From Branchiostoma lanceolatum (taxonomy: Eukaryota; Chordata; Leptocardii; Amphioxiformes; Branchiostomatidae): a stretch of DNA of 64,000 bases. The notes beneath the pieces were generated by a model. The model was not told where the DNA came from, did not search any database, and was given only the letters and a program-made list of their open reading frames with translations. Shown here one piece after another: positions 31,832 through 44,025 of the stretch. The position numbers and the translations under genes were made by a program. Positions within the stretch are counted from its first letter, which is position 1. Each line of letters begins with the position of its first letter. The stretch lies in the NCBI RefSeq assembly GCF_035083965.1, contig NC_089722.1:17812642-17876641 (forward strand), read 5' to 3'.

Positions 31832-34155
31832 CTGAAAACCTGACTTAAAGTTTTGAAAAGAACTCTAAACTTTCATTCCAGTACGAAGAATTGCTGACTG
31901 TGCAACTCCGGTCTTTGTTTAGGCCCCCATCATGCCACTGGACCGCGATCGCCCTGCGGCCTCGCTGCGACCTCAGTTGCATTTGCGTCACCCTTGACTG
32001 TATAATAGGAATATCATGCACAATATAAAAGTATAGCTGAAAAGACAACAAAATACACACAAAAAAGCGTAATCAACAATGAAATTCGGTGATCGCTCTG
32101 TCAAATCACTCGGCCGTATCATGGTCGCAACGAGGTCGCTGCCATAGTGGAATGGAATGGAAGGTGTGGCAAGGATCCATGGTGTAATATTAGAAATATG
32201 TATGCTAAGGAAACACACAAAACCTGCAAAATACAATTCTGTATCGAATTGATTGAAATTCGTTTGAACTGTGTAGAATGTAGAACGTCTATCTGGCACC
32301 TTCACGTGTCCATGATTTGAAAAACGTGATGTGGCAGAAAACAGCCGGAGATCCAGTCTTGTGTTGGTGAAGATTCAAGTTTCACAGTCAAAGATTTGGA
32401 TAAGTGTACAAAAAAGATCACTGCGTGTTGGAAGATAAAGTTTTAAAGAATTTTTTTCATACTGACTCTTACAAGAACAAAAATTAACTTTTATGCCGTT
32501 CTCAAGTTGTTGTTATGTTATCTTTGAGTGAGAAAACATTGAGTACATTGACATGTCATTTGCATATCATGTATCAGTAATATGTTCATAGGTTTGGCGG
32601 CAAAACTCGAGCTTTTGATATTGATAATCAAATTGAGAACAATGGAAACCGAGCTCTATAACAGCAAGTTTCCTTACATTTGCAAGAAGCTTAAATTGTA
32701 AGAATCTGACCCTAAGTTGTTCTAACGTTGTATCTGACAACTGGAAGTCAACCTGTAGAACGTTTGGAAAACTAAATGGTACAAATACAGTAATTGAGCT
32801 TCAGACCTTAAGTATACGTGTTTCACTATACTTTCCTTTATAATCTGTAAGATACCACCTAGCCATAGAGGCAGAAATGCATCCACGTATTGAGTGGTAA
32901 ACCACGAAAATAGTAAAAATCGCTTGAAATTTTCTTGTGCTTTGTTGTGGAATAGAATACTTGTGTATCAATATTTGATTACTACGTTACTATGTTACAT
33001 CATAGTAGACAATGATGATACGCTATTCTATGTCATTATATTTGTCAGGCCTTTTGGAAGGTAACTGAAAAAAATTAGGTTTTACTCATTTCTATATGAC
33101 TGGCACTAACTGTTTTGACTTATTTTCATACATCATAATAATCGTTTCTACAATTATCAAAGCTTGTAAACACTTAAAGCAATTAACTGAAACAAAAAAG
33201 GCAACAAAAAAAAGGATTCACCAACGAACAAGCTGCCAGACAATATAGATTTCTTGATCTTTTTTTATTAAATCTACATTGTGAAGAAACACATAACTTT
33301 GGTTGTGAGTGATATCTTGCTTCGAGAAACACTTAATGTATGTAATAAAAATATGGATATTATGATATGAAAATATGTAGAAATTGAGCTGCCCTTAATC
33401 CTTTTTATTGGGCAAGTAGCCAGAAGTAAAAGTGCAAATTATGTTGGTGATATAGAAATATACTGAATAAGATTCAATGTAATCAGTTCTTAAGCCAATG
33501 TTAAAGGCTGGGATTTGTATCACTCAAGATGACGCCAAGTCATGCATTTCATCATGATGTCATTTGGCAGACATCGATGTGATTTTTATTTTAGTGTGTT
33601 TTTGTTGTTTTTAGAGAATTTGAAAGTTGAAGTAGATTCTGTGCAAGTAACATTATACCATAACAACATCTTTTTTATAAATATTTGATTACCCATTATT
33701 GAAAGTAATGAAATGCCCGCTGCTTGAAGCTTTGAAGAAAAACTACTGTATCAGTATACGTAAATGACGTACAAGAAAAGAGTAAATTGCGCATATCTAT
33801 GTACTAGCTGCTTACATTACTTTGTATCAGTATACATTGAAAATAAGTGTAGAAAACAAAGTTTTGAAGTAATGAAATGGTTATAACTAGAAACTATAAA
33901 GGATTCCAATGTGTCAGTGAACTTATAGTAGAAAGCTTGAACAACAACAAAAACTGTGCATTTAATCGGTTTGTATTGAATGTGGCTTTTGTGAAAGCGA
34001 AGGAATGTTTGGACACTGTGTCATCATGGCAATACAACTGATTGCACAGTACTATTTGAGTCTGTTTTGTCTTATATCAAGAAAATGTCTTAAAACCAAC
34101 ACCGATGCACATCAAAATCACTCTGAAAGAATAACACAAAAAAAACAGAAATAAT
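31832..34155. other. Gene-free AT-rich region after the C-type lectin gene
   Basis: It holds a member of the 'cctcgctgcgacc' dispersed family (31915-32155). A phrase near 32665-32698 ('agtttccttacatttgcaag') repeats the end of the last lectin exon, suggesting a decayed duplicate of that exon. Otherwise no exon was seen. Confidence 0.4.
32655..32700 (+). pseudogene. Possible relic of a duplicated lectin last exon
   Basis: The stretch 'cttacatttgcaagaagctta' followed by a stop-like 'aattgtaa' and 'aatctgaccctaagtt' resembles 31803-31855 ('cctacatttgcaagaggcc ... aacctgacttaaagtt'). Only the very end of the exon is recognisable, and no other lectin exon was found nearby. Confidence 0.4.
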
Positions 34156-34161
34156 GATATA

Positions 34162-34232
34162 TCATATATCATTATACACAGGTGTGTACAATTAAAACGC
34201 TGGCAGCGTTTTAAGTGTACACACCTGTGCTG
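34162..34232. repeat. Perfect short palindrome
   Basis: 'cacaggtgtgtaca' ... 'aaaacgctg|gcagcgtttt' ... 'tgtacacacctgtg' pairs almost completely, with AT-rich 'atatcatatatcat' before it. It is probably a minimal foldback element. Confidence 0.6.
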
Positions 34233-36159
34233 ATGAAAAACGCTTCTAAAAAGAAGATAGAGTGTCTTGTGTTTGTCGGTTCTCTAAGTGGTCCTTCTTA
34301 GTATTGAAGTAGAGGAGTCGTTTAACCAAAGATATAATGTCCTTGGTAGAACGTAACAAAGTCGACAGCGGTTAACGTTACCGGGCCAAGCTGGGAGTAG
34401 GGGGGGAGTAAATGTTCGCATCAGCTGCCTACAAGTATTCAATTTGGCGCTTGGAAATTTACCGTAGCAGATATGATCGTCATATATCAAAGTTAATATA
34501 CTCATCTAACGTAGCCGGAATATAATCTTACAAAGCTATGTGGGTCGACGCTGTCGATGTGTTAGCCAGTTGGTTTGACTACGCTTTGGCTTTCCAAAGA
34601 TCTATCAGGGAAAACACACTTCTTGTATTCCAGACGTGCTCTCCGTATTTGTGTTTATGAATAAAAGCTGATGAAGGTGAATTGTGTATTTAGCGAGTAT
34701 CTATTCTCACGTATCCTCCATTATAGTAAAAAAAAAGTTATCTTACCATTCAGCCTGACTAAATCGCGCTGCGAGCGGCCCGCCCGACAGAGTAGGGGGT
34801 CAATGACCCCCGGCCAGAGATTGTGTAAACACAGGCTTTATCACTATTCAATGGCGTTGATCTACGGACAGCATGATCAATCTTTTTTTGCAACGAAACG
34901 CAGAAAATCATAGTATATGATATAATCTGACCGACCACCCTAAGGCCAGCACTATTTACGAGCTTAATCCAAGGTTCTGAGGCTCATTTGTAGAGTCTAC
35001 TTTTAACTGGGTCGACTAGTGGAAAATCCGCCAGAAGGGCGCTATGTAATTAGGCTACCGTACAGCATGCTTCAAGACGACTAAGAGTTTTGCCTGAGGC
35101 TTCCAGAACAAAAAGAGTGACATTCCATGTCAGACTGATGCGTGTGGAGATTCAGGTAACATTTAGATCCAGGTAGTTACAGCGTGCTGACAACAGGTGT
35201 GGCACATTGTCCTGGTCCTGGAGTCAGAGTAAGGTAAGAAAGACTCAATGTTTAGAGAACAGTGTGATATGTGTTCTGTGAACAGTGCTCTGCTCAGAGA
35301 ATGTTATAATCCGGACACTCTGAGTCATTCCACTACAGTACCTTCTGGAGACATTATGTTAACCTTGCTTTAAAAGATAGTATAAGTTAGGTCATAGGAA
35401 TATTGTATTGTATCTTTTATGTAGTCTTTCTTCTTTGTATATTGTATCATATTGGCCAGGTGCCTGAAATAAAGTTGAAATGAAAAAAAATGATATCAAC
35501 GCTTGGACCTTTGCAAGATGTTGATTTTGTATCCGCACTACTAATCCTAAAAAGCGTTTCAAAATCCTCTCTGACCTATAGTGGTCGTCGCAAGACTACG
35601 TGTACTGCTACTTGAAGAAGTAGTAGTAACCAAGGAGGTTATGTCCCCTAGAATACTGTATCTATAAAACGTATAATGTCATATCTTTTGCAAGCACAAG
35701 ATGCGAAAGAAAAGAAACTAAAAGTAGGTCACGCAAGCCTAAAATCTCAGTGATCAACATGTGATGTTCACTTGTGTATGCCCTCCAGGCGCTGGGATTG
35801 GAGCACAATGGTTTGGCCTATGTCGCCTAGAGAAAGCTGTAAACTGAGACCAAAATTGCTGTTTGTGCTCTGTTGTCACGCTCTCTTTACAGGTGAAAAT
35901 GAGAACTTTCATGAAGTAACAGATCAATTTTCAAGATACCCTGGCACCATTTGAGGTCTGGCCGGGCAAAAGGATATCTTTGCCGCCTGGATATTCTTTG
36001 TTACTTGGTAGTAGTTTGCCAATCGCGTAAACGTACTAACGGGTGCCAAAGTTTCTGTCCCGAAGAGAGTTTAGCCAAAGTACAGAAGACTGGGTGCCAG
36101 GGTACTTTCAAGAGGAAAGGGCCTAGGGGAAGATTTATAATCGAATTGCTTTTTTTTAG
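34233..36159. other. Upstream region of BRICHOS gene 3
   Basis: It contains the inverted partner (34755-34832) of the 27360 repeat. At 35165-35234 a stretch ending in a consensus donor (agtaag|gtaaga) could be a non-coding first exon, but no TATA box precedes it. The region near 35400-35500 ends in a short A-run and may be the 3' tail of a retroposed element. Confidence 0.35.
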
Positions 36160-36203
36160 CTCAGAACGGTAAAAGCCGGAGACGTGGTGACACCTCCGTT
36201 AAG

Positions 36204-39200
36204 ATGGCGTCCTGCGCTGAAATGAAAGCCCCGCCCTCCGCGGAGGCTACAGTCGGCGGGGTCTTTCCGGACGAGATCGCTGTTATCAAAGTAAGAAGAC
36301 GCCTTTCTAGAATATCAATCAGAACTTCGTGAATTTTTTTTTAAAACTTTATTCAGATAATCAAAAGATTCAATACAGAAACATGAAACAAAAGAATACA
36401 GTTGTACATTACGCTAACAAATGAGTGTGCAACATTTAGAAGATCGGCTTTGTGGTGCTCCAGCGGCCATATAGTCAGACTATCTATATCTATATCCGTA
36501 TAGCCAGTATAACCCAGTTTACCTTTTGTATATTTTCTTGTCGTTTAAATCATACTTTTACATCAAGGGTTACAAAAATTCAATTTTGGTCGCTGTACGG
36601 TCGCTTAGCGATCTAGTGAAAAGGCTGCCTAAGACAGTTTTGAGTTCAACGTTTTTTATTTCCACAGAAGCATGCCCAAAATGACAGGCGCCGTCGGCTG
36701 AATATTGCAATCACAGCGGCAGTCGTCGTGATGGCTGTTGTGATGTTAGGCGCCATACTGATGAGTACCCGTCTCTCACGACACTCCGTGGTCACGGTGA
36801 GCAATCCATTCTTTCTTATTTTCTTTTTACCCGCTTTCGTTGTCAACATATTTCGCTCAGGTTTGTTGTTTGAATATCCATTTGACAAGAAGGAACGCAT
36901 ACGAATTAAGATTGTTGACACAAATGTGCCATAATTCAAAAATTAAATTTATGATGCTGCAATTTAAACGAAACCCTTGCGTTAACAACAGCAATTTGAT
37001 ACGTCACAATGCATCATGATAACGTGTAATCAGGTTTTTAGAGCCGGACTTCTTTCCTCTGCAGTGTTCGCTGAACTTCTGGACGGGAAAACAGCTCTTG
37101 CATGAGACCGTTCAGACCGACAGAGACGCCGGGACGGACGCCTTCTACACCGAGGGGTCTACAGGGGGAGGTGCGGTCATGTATGACCATCACAAGGTAG
37201 GTGTGCGTTCGTTCATAACAGGGTGCGTTTCTGTCGACACCAGCCAATGCATGTATCTACCAAAACGTCGGCACACAAAAAAGAAATAAAACGCAAAAAC
37301 AATTGTTTAGTTTAGAAGTAGCGATAGTTGATGAAATGAACTTTGTGTTTATTTCATAACTATGTACTTATTATTATCATTATCTCATTTCCTTGTTTTC
37401 TTGCAATTAGCCTCCAGGCACTAATTTGCGATAAAGTTATCATTATTACTTGTAAGCATGGTACAATTAAAGGTATGTCCTTGTAGCTCAGCTTCCCAGT
37501 TGAGTTTCTGGTTCCAATCAGTTGGTAACTGGGAGACCCGATTCAAATCCTGGGACAGGACATCCTGGTTGGGGCTGCACCCGTCTTTCGGAAGGGACGT
37601 AAAATGGGTCCCGTGTTTAAGAAGTGTCTCGAGTATGTTTTAGAAGGGAAATAGCGATTCCTCCCTATAGAAATATACCCTGCCACAGAAACAACAAGGA
37701 ATATTGCTGACCCATGTGCTACTAGGCACTGCAAGGTGAAAAGCAACGCACTAGTTAGAAACCCATATCCATCAGCAACTTCATTTCAAAAACAACTTAT
37801 TCTTTTCTTTTCAGCTGATGAAAGCATTCAAGCTTTCACGAAGTAAAACTTGCTTCATCATCGATGAAACACCAAAGGAGAAAGATGGCGTGAAGGAGAC
37901 TGCAAAGGAATTGGAAGAAAAACAGGTATCATGAAAGACAGCTTCAGTCAGATATGCCTGTAAAACATGTCGGTATCGTAATGTAGCTCATCTCAAAGGT
38001 TTCACAACAGAAGACATGTTGTATCATGGAGTTCCATGCAGACAAGGCATGCTCAAATCTGAGATATTCAAAACAAATCAATTGCAAGTAACTAAATTCG
38101 CGATTCAGACAGTACCTTTCATCTGTGACTGACGAAAGGTTGTTGATGCTATCTGAAACGTCTGACTTTTCAGAGAATGTATCAAGTTGCTTGATTTATT
38201 TTGTATAATGTAATGTTCTTCCTGGATATCTAACCTTTACTGGCGCTCAAATATTTTGATTTGCATTCAGGACGGCTCCGTGCAGTTTGCTCAGACCGGA
38301 GGCGCCCTGCTGATGTCTGTGGATGCAGACCGGCCGGACCGGCCCGTACTGAGTGAGAAACTGGAGAACTTCTGTGGACAACTGGAGCCGCGCTGGGCTA
38401 AACTCACCCCGGCTACTGAGGAAGAGCAGGAAGGAGACAGAGTGGAGATCATCATGCCTGCCGGTAAGACAGCCGTAGCAGAAATCTACATCTAGATTCT
38501 ATGCTTATCGTATCCAGTGTCTATTGCATATCCACCCGGAAAATAATACTAGTAATTTTCAACTCAATAATCGTTTAAATTTCCCAAATCACAGACGTAC
38601 ATAAGCAGGGGAGAGGACCACGTGCCTCCCTCTGAATAGAACACGGCTTATTACGCTTTTAGAAGAAAATTATTACATATGTACACTTAGTCTATTATAA
38701 CGTTACATGATTATCACATTATCTGTAGAATATTATTTCTCGCTGGACGGTTCGTTAATTAAGGGTTAATGACCCGCCCCGAGGTGTATATGGTGTCATA
38801 ACGCCTGGTCATGTGCTATAACCACCGAATAAAACCACCGAGTGAGCGAAGCGAACGAGGTGGTTTTATGAGGTGGTTATAGCACATGACCAGGCGTTAT
38901 GACACCATATACACCGAGGAACAGGCGGGTCATTAACGTAATTATCACATAGCCTATCCAAACTGACCCATATAAGAGAGAAAAATTTCTGTATAATACA
39001 TAGATTCTTTATTTAATACTATACATGTAAAATCAATCCATTGTACATATGATCTTCATATAATCCAATGTAAACAAGCGGTGACTTGTCTTCGAGCCCA
39101 CACGGTTATAAATTGACAGGTTGTTAGACGCCTAGGTGTGGTAAGAATCGTACATGTTTACCTCCCCTTTGCCGCAAGTTGTAGTTTCCCCGGATAATTA

Positions 39201-40673
39201 TTACTCAAGCCGGAAAAAAATCCCACAGAAGCGTACACATATCGAGCCGAGATCATTGTAGGTACAAACCTGTAAGAATTTGGGCGATTTTGACCGTAAT
39301 TCTTTCGATGCCAACACATCGGTTTCGGGAAGTTACGTGTTCGTGACTTGGGCCATGGGGAGGGGGGCGTTTGTTTTGAACAAGACGACATCACTTTGCC
39401 AGTAATATTTTTAATTTTCGTCAGGTAAACCCCCTCAGAAACGTGAACATACCGGCCTGGGGTCCTCTTGGGTAGAAACGTAGGAGGTTTCATGGGCGAT
39501 TTCTTTGTCTGTCATGATTTGCTACTTCGGGAAATACAATGTGATGAGTGGGGAGGGGACTCTGTCAGTCTGTGTGCCCGCTGCTTCTTGTTGGTCACAC
39601 TCGTCAGCTTCCTTGCCCCTCAACTGCTGATGAAGTATGTCCCTGGGCGTCTTCCCTAACTTCCCATGACCCGAAAACTGACTCTAAGTCGGCGTCTGAC
39701 AGTTCCTCGACGAAAAACTGTGGTACTCTTATGGCGGACGTTCGAACGCGTTCTGCGAACGATCGCCTGATCTGGGCCGGTTCCACTTTGACGGCGGGGG
39801 TGTGAAAAATATTGTTTTTAGTCCTTCCGTTTGAATTTTACTTGAATTGAATTTTTTTCCTTTTTTCGTGAATTCTTCATGTATTCTCAGGACATTTGGG
39901 GGAATTTTAAGACAATTAAGATATTTTAAACAAGGTTAAGAAAAAGATTCATCAAAAAGATACCCCCATCTACAAAATGCAACGGTTTTGTTATGTCATG
40001 ACGTCAATAAGTGGTGTGTTATGGCGTGATAACAGACCACTTATTGTGGGCAATGGAGGCTTCTGATTGGTCGACGCCATCTACCTATGTGATAATTGTG
40101 TTTGTTTTTCTTATTAAAAACAATAAAATGTACATAGGCAGGGGAGAGCACCGCGTGCCTCTTCCTCAATAGGATACGGTTTGTTACACTTTTAGAAGAA
40201 AAGCAAATTATGAACATCTGTACAAGGACAAAAACAAAACTACCCTGCTATTCATTATACCATAGAAGTGAACGTGTTGTATTCTAATGAAAATGAAATG
40301 AAACAGGAACACGGTAGCTACATATGTATATACGGATGGATACGAAGCTAGCTCAAGCAAAGCACCAATAATTAACAAATAACCCAAGGATTTCACGAGT
40401 GACGTAGCCTGGAATCCAAACCTACTATATCTCCCAAGTCCCCTCTCCCTCTCTCTATTTGCTGAGAGGGAACTCGGAAGCTATAACAGGTTTGGATACC
40501 AGGCTACAAGTGACGCTCCTCTTTTAGGTCCTGTAACGGACGATCATCGGGACAAGCGGGGCATCATAATCCGCATCGTGAAGTGTGGTGACTCGTACTG
40601 CGTCGTTGTCATCATCTATGGCGTTGAGGAGGGAACTGTACCGACGTCGGAGGAACACTTGCTCAAACCTTAG
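36204..40673 (+). CDS. BRICHOS-domain type II membrane precursor 3, Ile/Val-rich hairpin peptide
   Basis: Coding exons are 36204-36290, 36668-36796, 37065-37196, 37815-37925, 38271-38463 and 40528-40673, giving 265 residues. Lengths and phases copy genes 1 and 2 (exon 3 is two codons shorter). The start codon follows an acceptor at 36159. Shared motifs include 'GGVFPDEIA' near the N-terminus, one membrane segment (about residues 40-60), C129 in 'TCFII', and C188 in 'ENFCGQLEPRWAKLTP', which matches gene 1. The last exon lies 2 kb away across two foldback elements but has a good acceptor (ctcctcttttag) in the required phase. It encodes a short linker, K227-R228 and a 37-residue peptide beginning GIIIRIVKCGDSYC. 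The peptide suits a beta hairpin and resembles the layout of Bri2's released C-terminal peptide. Function is inferred. AATAAA at 40743-40748 and 40774-40779 follow. Confidence 0.82.
37455..37745 (+). mobile_element. tRNA-derived SINE in intron of BRICHOS gene 3
   Basis: An A-box-like 'tagctcagcttcccagt' and a B-box-like 'gattcaaatcctggg' form a tRNA-related head. A body with 'cccgtctttcggaaggga' and 'cgtaaaatgggtccc' follows. The same body occurs in reverse at 49578-49830. Confidence 0.65.
38756..38940. mobile_element. Foldback element with ~85-base arms
   Basis: The left arm ('gaggtgtatatggtgtcata' ... 'tggttttat') is complementary to the right arm almost to the centre. The centre reads 'gagtgagcgaagcgaacgag'. 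A half copy lies at 5640-5735. No coding capacity. Confidence 0.75.
40404..40507. mobile_element. Foldback element, 'gtagcctgg' family
   Basis: The ends 'gtagcctggaatccaaacct' and 'aggtttggataccaggctac' pair. It ends about 20 bases before the acceptor of the last BRICHOS 3 exon. A half copy follows the 28S fragment at 57514-57560. Confidence 0.75.
40560..40670 (+). other. Predicted mature peptide of BRICHOS precursor 3
   Basis: Thirty-seven residues follow Lys-Arg. Two strands rich in Ile/Val (residues 2-8 and 15-20) flank Cys9-GDSY-Cys14, which would place a disulfide at a tight turn. A tail with four Glu follows, so the whole peptide is not cationic. Without the tail the hairpin has one Arg and one Lys. 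Whether the tail is removed is unknown. Confidence 0.6.
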
Positions 40674-40742
40674 ATGAAGGATGCACCATTTATTTTGCAC
40701 TTTCTTTGTCATCCTCGTACTATTTTGAATAGTTAAACTATA

Positions 40743-40779
40743 AATAAACGCCATTGTATTCTTGTTGTGCCGCAATAAA
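40743..40779 (+). terminator. Two polyadenylation signals of BRICHOS gene 3
   Basis: AATAAA occurs at 40743-40748 and at 40774-40779, 70-106 bases after the stop codon at 40671. Their position supports 40528-40673 as the terminal exon. Confidence 0.55.
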
Positions 40780-40834
40780 CTTTTACAATGTAAAGAAAAA
40801 AAAGTGGGCGTCTCTTATATACGTGTTGAGCATT

Positions 40835-40864
40835 TGTGTATGCATATGTGTGTTTGTGTGTGTA

Positions 40865-40906
<42 letters not shown>

Positions 40907-40977
40907 TGCGTGTGTACATGTGTGTGTGTGTGTGTGCGTGTGTGTATGTGTGTGTGTCTCTGTCTGTGTGTGTGCAC
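40835..40977. repeat. (GT)n microsatellite
   Basis: About 140 bases of interrupted TG repeats directly after the presumed 3' end of BRICHOS gene 3. Confidence 0.85.
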
Positions 40978-41086
40978 GTTAAAAAAACCCAGCACACTTG
41001 ACAAGAATAGGGGTGTCCCGACGTGCTTGAATAAATTTCTGAGGGCATTTAAGACTCATGTCTTCTCTTAAGTCAAAGACTGATTA

Positions 41087-41230
41087 ATGAAATCGTCAAT
41101 CGCCGTCATACACATGAAGTGGTGCCGTACAAGTTTTCCTTGCAAAATCGCTGGATGTCGCTGTTACACGGACGACGCGGCAAGGGACAAAGCAGAAATG
41201 ATTAAAGGATGTGTTTTGTTTTGTCTCTAA
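41087..41230 (+). CDS. Small Cys-rich open frame, unrecognised
   Basis: An ATG-to-stop frame of 47 codons contains six Cys (WCRTSFPC, GCRCY, KGCVLFC). No signal peptide or family match was recognised, and no promoter or splice context supports expression. It could be chance. Confidence 0.2.
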   Translation: MKSSIAVIHMKWCRTSFPCKIAGCRCYTDDAARDKAEMIKGCVLFCL

Positions 41231-42880
41231 GCCATGTTGCTGTGAACGTTTCTACATTACCGGCTGCCATTTCCCATTTAGATGTCTTATGCAGTTTTTC
41301 TTTGATAAATTTTGACAAGATCACATTTCGAACTTAACATGCCGCCCCCCGTCCTAGTGATCATTCTTGAGTTGTCCCTAATGAGATACGAAGACGTCAT
41401 AGAATGCCATGGTTATAGATAGAACGGGTTATCAGGTGCGATATCACTTCCGGGTGCACGAAACCCATGCCTCGCTCTGTCACTCGCGGTAGTAGTCGGC
41501 TTGATAACGGGACGAGAACTTGGCCGGTCACGATCACGAGAACAACACTGGGGACTGCCGTCCGTCCTGGGTCAGTCAATCTTTTGAAATTGTGAGGTTG
41601 TTTCCCAGTCGCGAGAAAACATCACTGAATAGACCACTGACACTAGGCCGTCACAGCAATGCGGGATTCACCAAAACACCATCGGAAAGGTATCTATATT
41701 TCAGTACATTAAGTTCTTAATATGTATATCCTCTATTCCTCTGTGTGTAAAAAAGTATTAGTCTTTTCTTGATGGTGCTTGTACAGTGTCTGTGTAGTCT
41801 ACACGCGTATAAGCTGACGTGAGAACGGATAGAAAGCAGACAACTTTTCATTCACGTCACCGTCGCCCGACATGTACAAGGCCGGCGTTTCGTCTGGTCC
41901 GGCAAGTTATGTTGGGCTATTCCATCCCGCTGGCGGGCGTTAGTCTTTCTTCTCAGCCTTTCTTTAATATCATTCTTTAACATTTGATTAAGTCTATTTC
42001 AGAGTTTATTCTTTACTAATCTTCACCCAGTAATAGTTTTGTGACCAACAATCCCGACGAATATGTAAAAATGAAAATATTTTTTTCGCAAATCATGATG
42101 ATCATTGAAAAACGTGTTTTGCCGCTTAAAGTCCAATGAAACTATTGCTTTTTCTGGGAGAACAGATAGGTTATTTTCTTGCAGGACACTCATAGCACAC
42201 GTGGTGACAATAACTGAAAAATTCCCGTGGTCTTTGAAGAAATATGTCCAGTATCTAAGAATAGACTGAATTGACTAAGGCTAATAAGGCTAAGGAAAGG
42301 TACCGGAAAAAATGATAGATTGATAGTGAAGCACTGAGGGGAGCGGTGTGTTTGTTTCGAAGCCCCCTGTTTCACGGTATGCCATGCAACATTACACTTT
42401 CGTACAGCAAAACTAACAAAGAGTTCATCATACATTGCCTGGGGCGCCATTCAGGCATGCTGACCTCTCAACCCCTTAAAACGTACCCACAGAGCGAGTA
42501 CATGTCGGCGAAACACACACGTTACACAGTTTGCAAGGAACGGAGTCTTGACGGTAGGCAGTTAAGTTTTCTTCTCACAGACTTTTAAAGCCTGTAGCCT
42601 AGAAAACAGCCATCTTAAATTTCGAAGCATACTTTGTCAGTGTACCGACGGGTGGCGCAAGTGAAGTAAAACCATGCTGGCTTTCTGGCTTTGGCTTACT
42701 AGACTAGTACTTAGGCAACGTAGTTGTATTGTGTAGTACAACTCGGCCGTTAGATATGTATCATAAACAATATGGATGGCCTCGGGGATGAGAGGATGTG
42801 GCTGATGTTCCCGGCTTGTTTTGTTGCCGCCACTTTTAGAAGATTGAATGATACCTGGGTCGGTATATAATTGTACATAT
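41231..42880. other. Unassigned region upstream of the proton channel
   Basis: Open frames at 41520-41720 and 42346-42588 have no recognisable product. One or more 5' exons of the proton channel could lie here, but none could be tied to it. Confidence 0.35.
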
Positions 42881-42884
42881 GTAC

Positions 42885-42950
42885 ACTCATTCATTCACTC
42901 CCTCACTCACTCACTCACACACACACTCATTCACTCACTCACCGTCAGCT
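42885..42950. repeat. (CTCA)n-type microsatellite
   Basis: Short interrupted run of 'actc'/'attc' tetranucleotides. Confidence 0.7.
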
Positions 42951-43716
42951 CGCTTGCTCTCTCGATCTAACTCATCCACTCACTCACTTTCTCACTCTTT
43001 CTCTTTCCTTTGCTCCTGTTTTGTTATAGACTTTCTTAAAATCTGGCGTGCTTTTTCTTGTTCCCGAGTGAGCCCCTCTGTCTAAGCTTATAATCCTATA
43101 TACTGACGGCATACCAAGGCAAATAAGCTTACCTGAAGCAAGTCTGTGTTAGTCGTAAAGGTACCTTTTTACTAAGACCGTGATTGCATTAGCACATTAG
43201 CTTTAGGGTGTGTGTTCTTGTTATTGCGGTAATTGATTTTAGGCTTGTATGAAACAAAAATGAAACTACATAGTGGCATTTGACTGTGACTGTGATCGTT
43301 AATCTCCAAGCAGATGTTGGGGTAGACAATCGTAGATTTTTTTCTGACTGGTCGTCTTTTCGGACAGTCCTCTAGATCTATAGGTACCTCATGGCCCAAG
43401 AACATAACTTTGAGAAAAGGCAGCCAGTCAGAAAAATTACTCTTGTTCACCCAATATCTACTCGGAAATGAGTGAACCCGTGATAACATGACGTATATCG
43501 GAATTTTTCTTGCTTAAGTTAAGAACACGTCAAAGTCACTGAGTCGCGATAAGCCACGGAAGGCACAACGACTAAGTACTTGTTCAAGTGTCAAAAACGT
43601 CCGGCTGGCGTGTTCTAATCATATCCAAACACTTGGGTCCTCAAACATAACACTTAAGACTAAACAAGATGGAAAAGGATTGAGCTGACAAATTACTTGA
43701 CTGGTACTGGGAGTCC
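42951..43716. other. Unassigned intergenic DNA
   Basis: A 105-codon minus-strand open frame (43172-43489) shows no recognisable family. Nothing else was seen. Confidence 0.35.
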
Positions 43717-44025
43717 TGTACAGAGAGAGAGAGGGAGAGAGAGAGAAAGAGGGGAGGGAGAGAGGGAGAGAGAGAGGGGGGAGGGAGAGAGAGAGAGAGA
43801 CAGAGAGAGAGAGAGACAGAGAGAGACAGAGAGAGGGAGAGAGAGAGACAGAGAAAGAGGGGAGGGAGAGAGGGAGCGAGAGAGAGAGAGGGGAGGGAGA
43901 GAGAGGGAGAGAGAGAGGGGGAGGGAGAGAGGGAGAGAGAGAGAGAGAGAGGGGTGAGGGAGAGAGAGAGGGGGGAGAGAGAGAGAGAGAGAGGAAGGAG
44001 AGAGAGGGGGAGGGAGAGAGAGATT
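43717..44025. repeat. (GA)n polypurine tract
   Basis: About 310 bases of almost pure purine made of GAGAGA and GGGAGG units. It is a candidate triplex-forming tract. Confidence 0.9.

Larger units (their letters stand above)
38464..40527. other. Long last intron of BRICHOS gene 3
   Basis: The matching intron is about 290 bases in gene 1 and 190 in gene 2. Here it is 2064 bases and holds two foldback elements (38756-38940 and 40404-40507) plus anonymous sequence. Short open frames at 39158-39805 have no recognisable product. Confidence 0.55.

Noticed and set aside
42346-42588. Possible 5' exon of the proton channel
   Set aside because: The 80-codon frame has a donor-like end but no similarity to Hv1 N-termini and no phase argument for joining 45150 or 46325.
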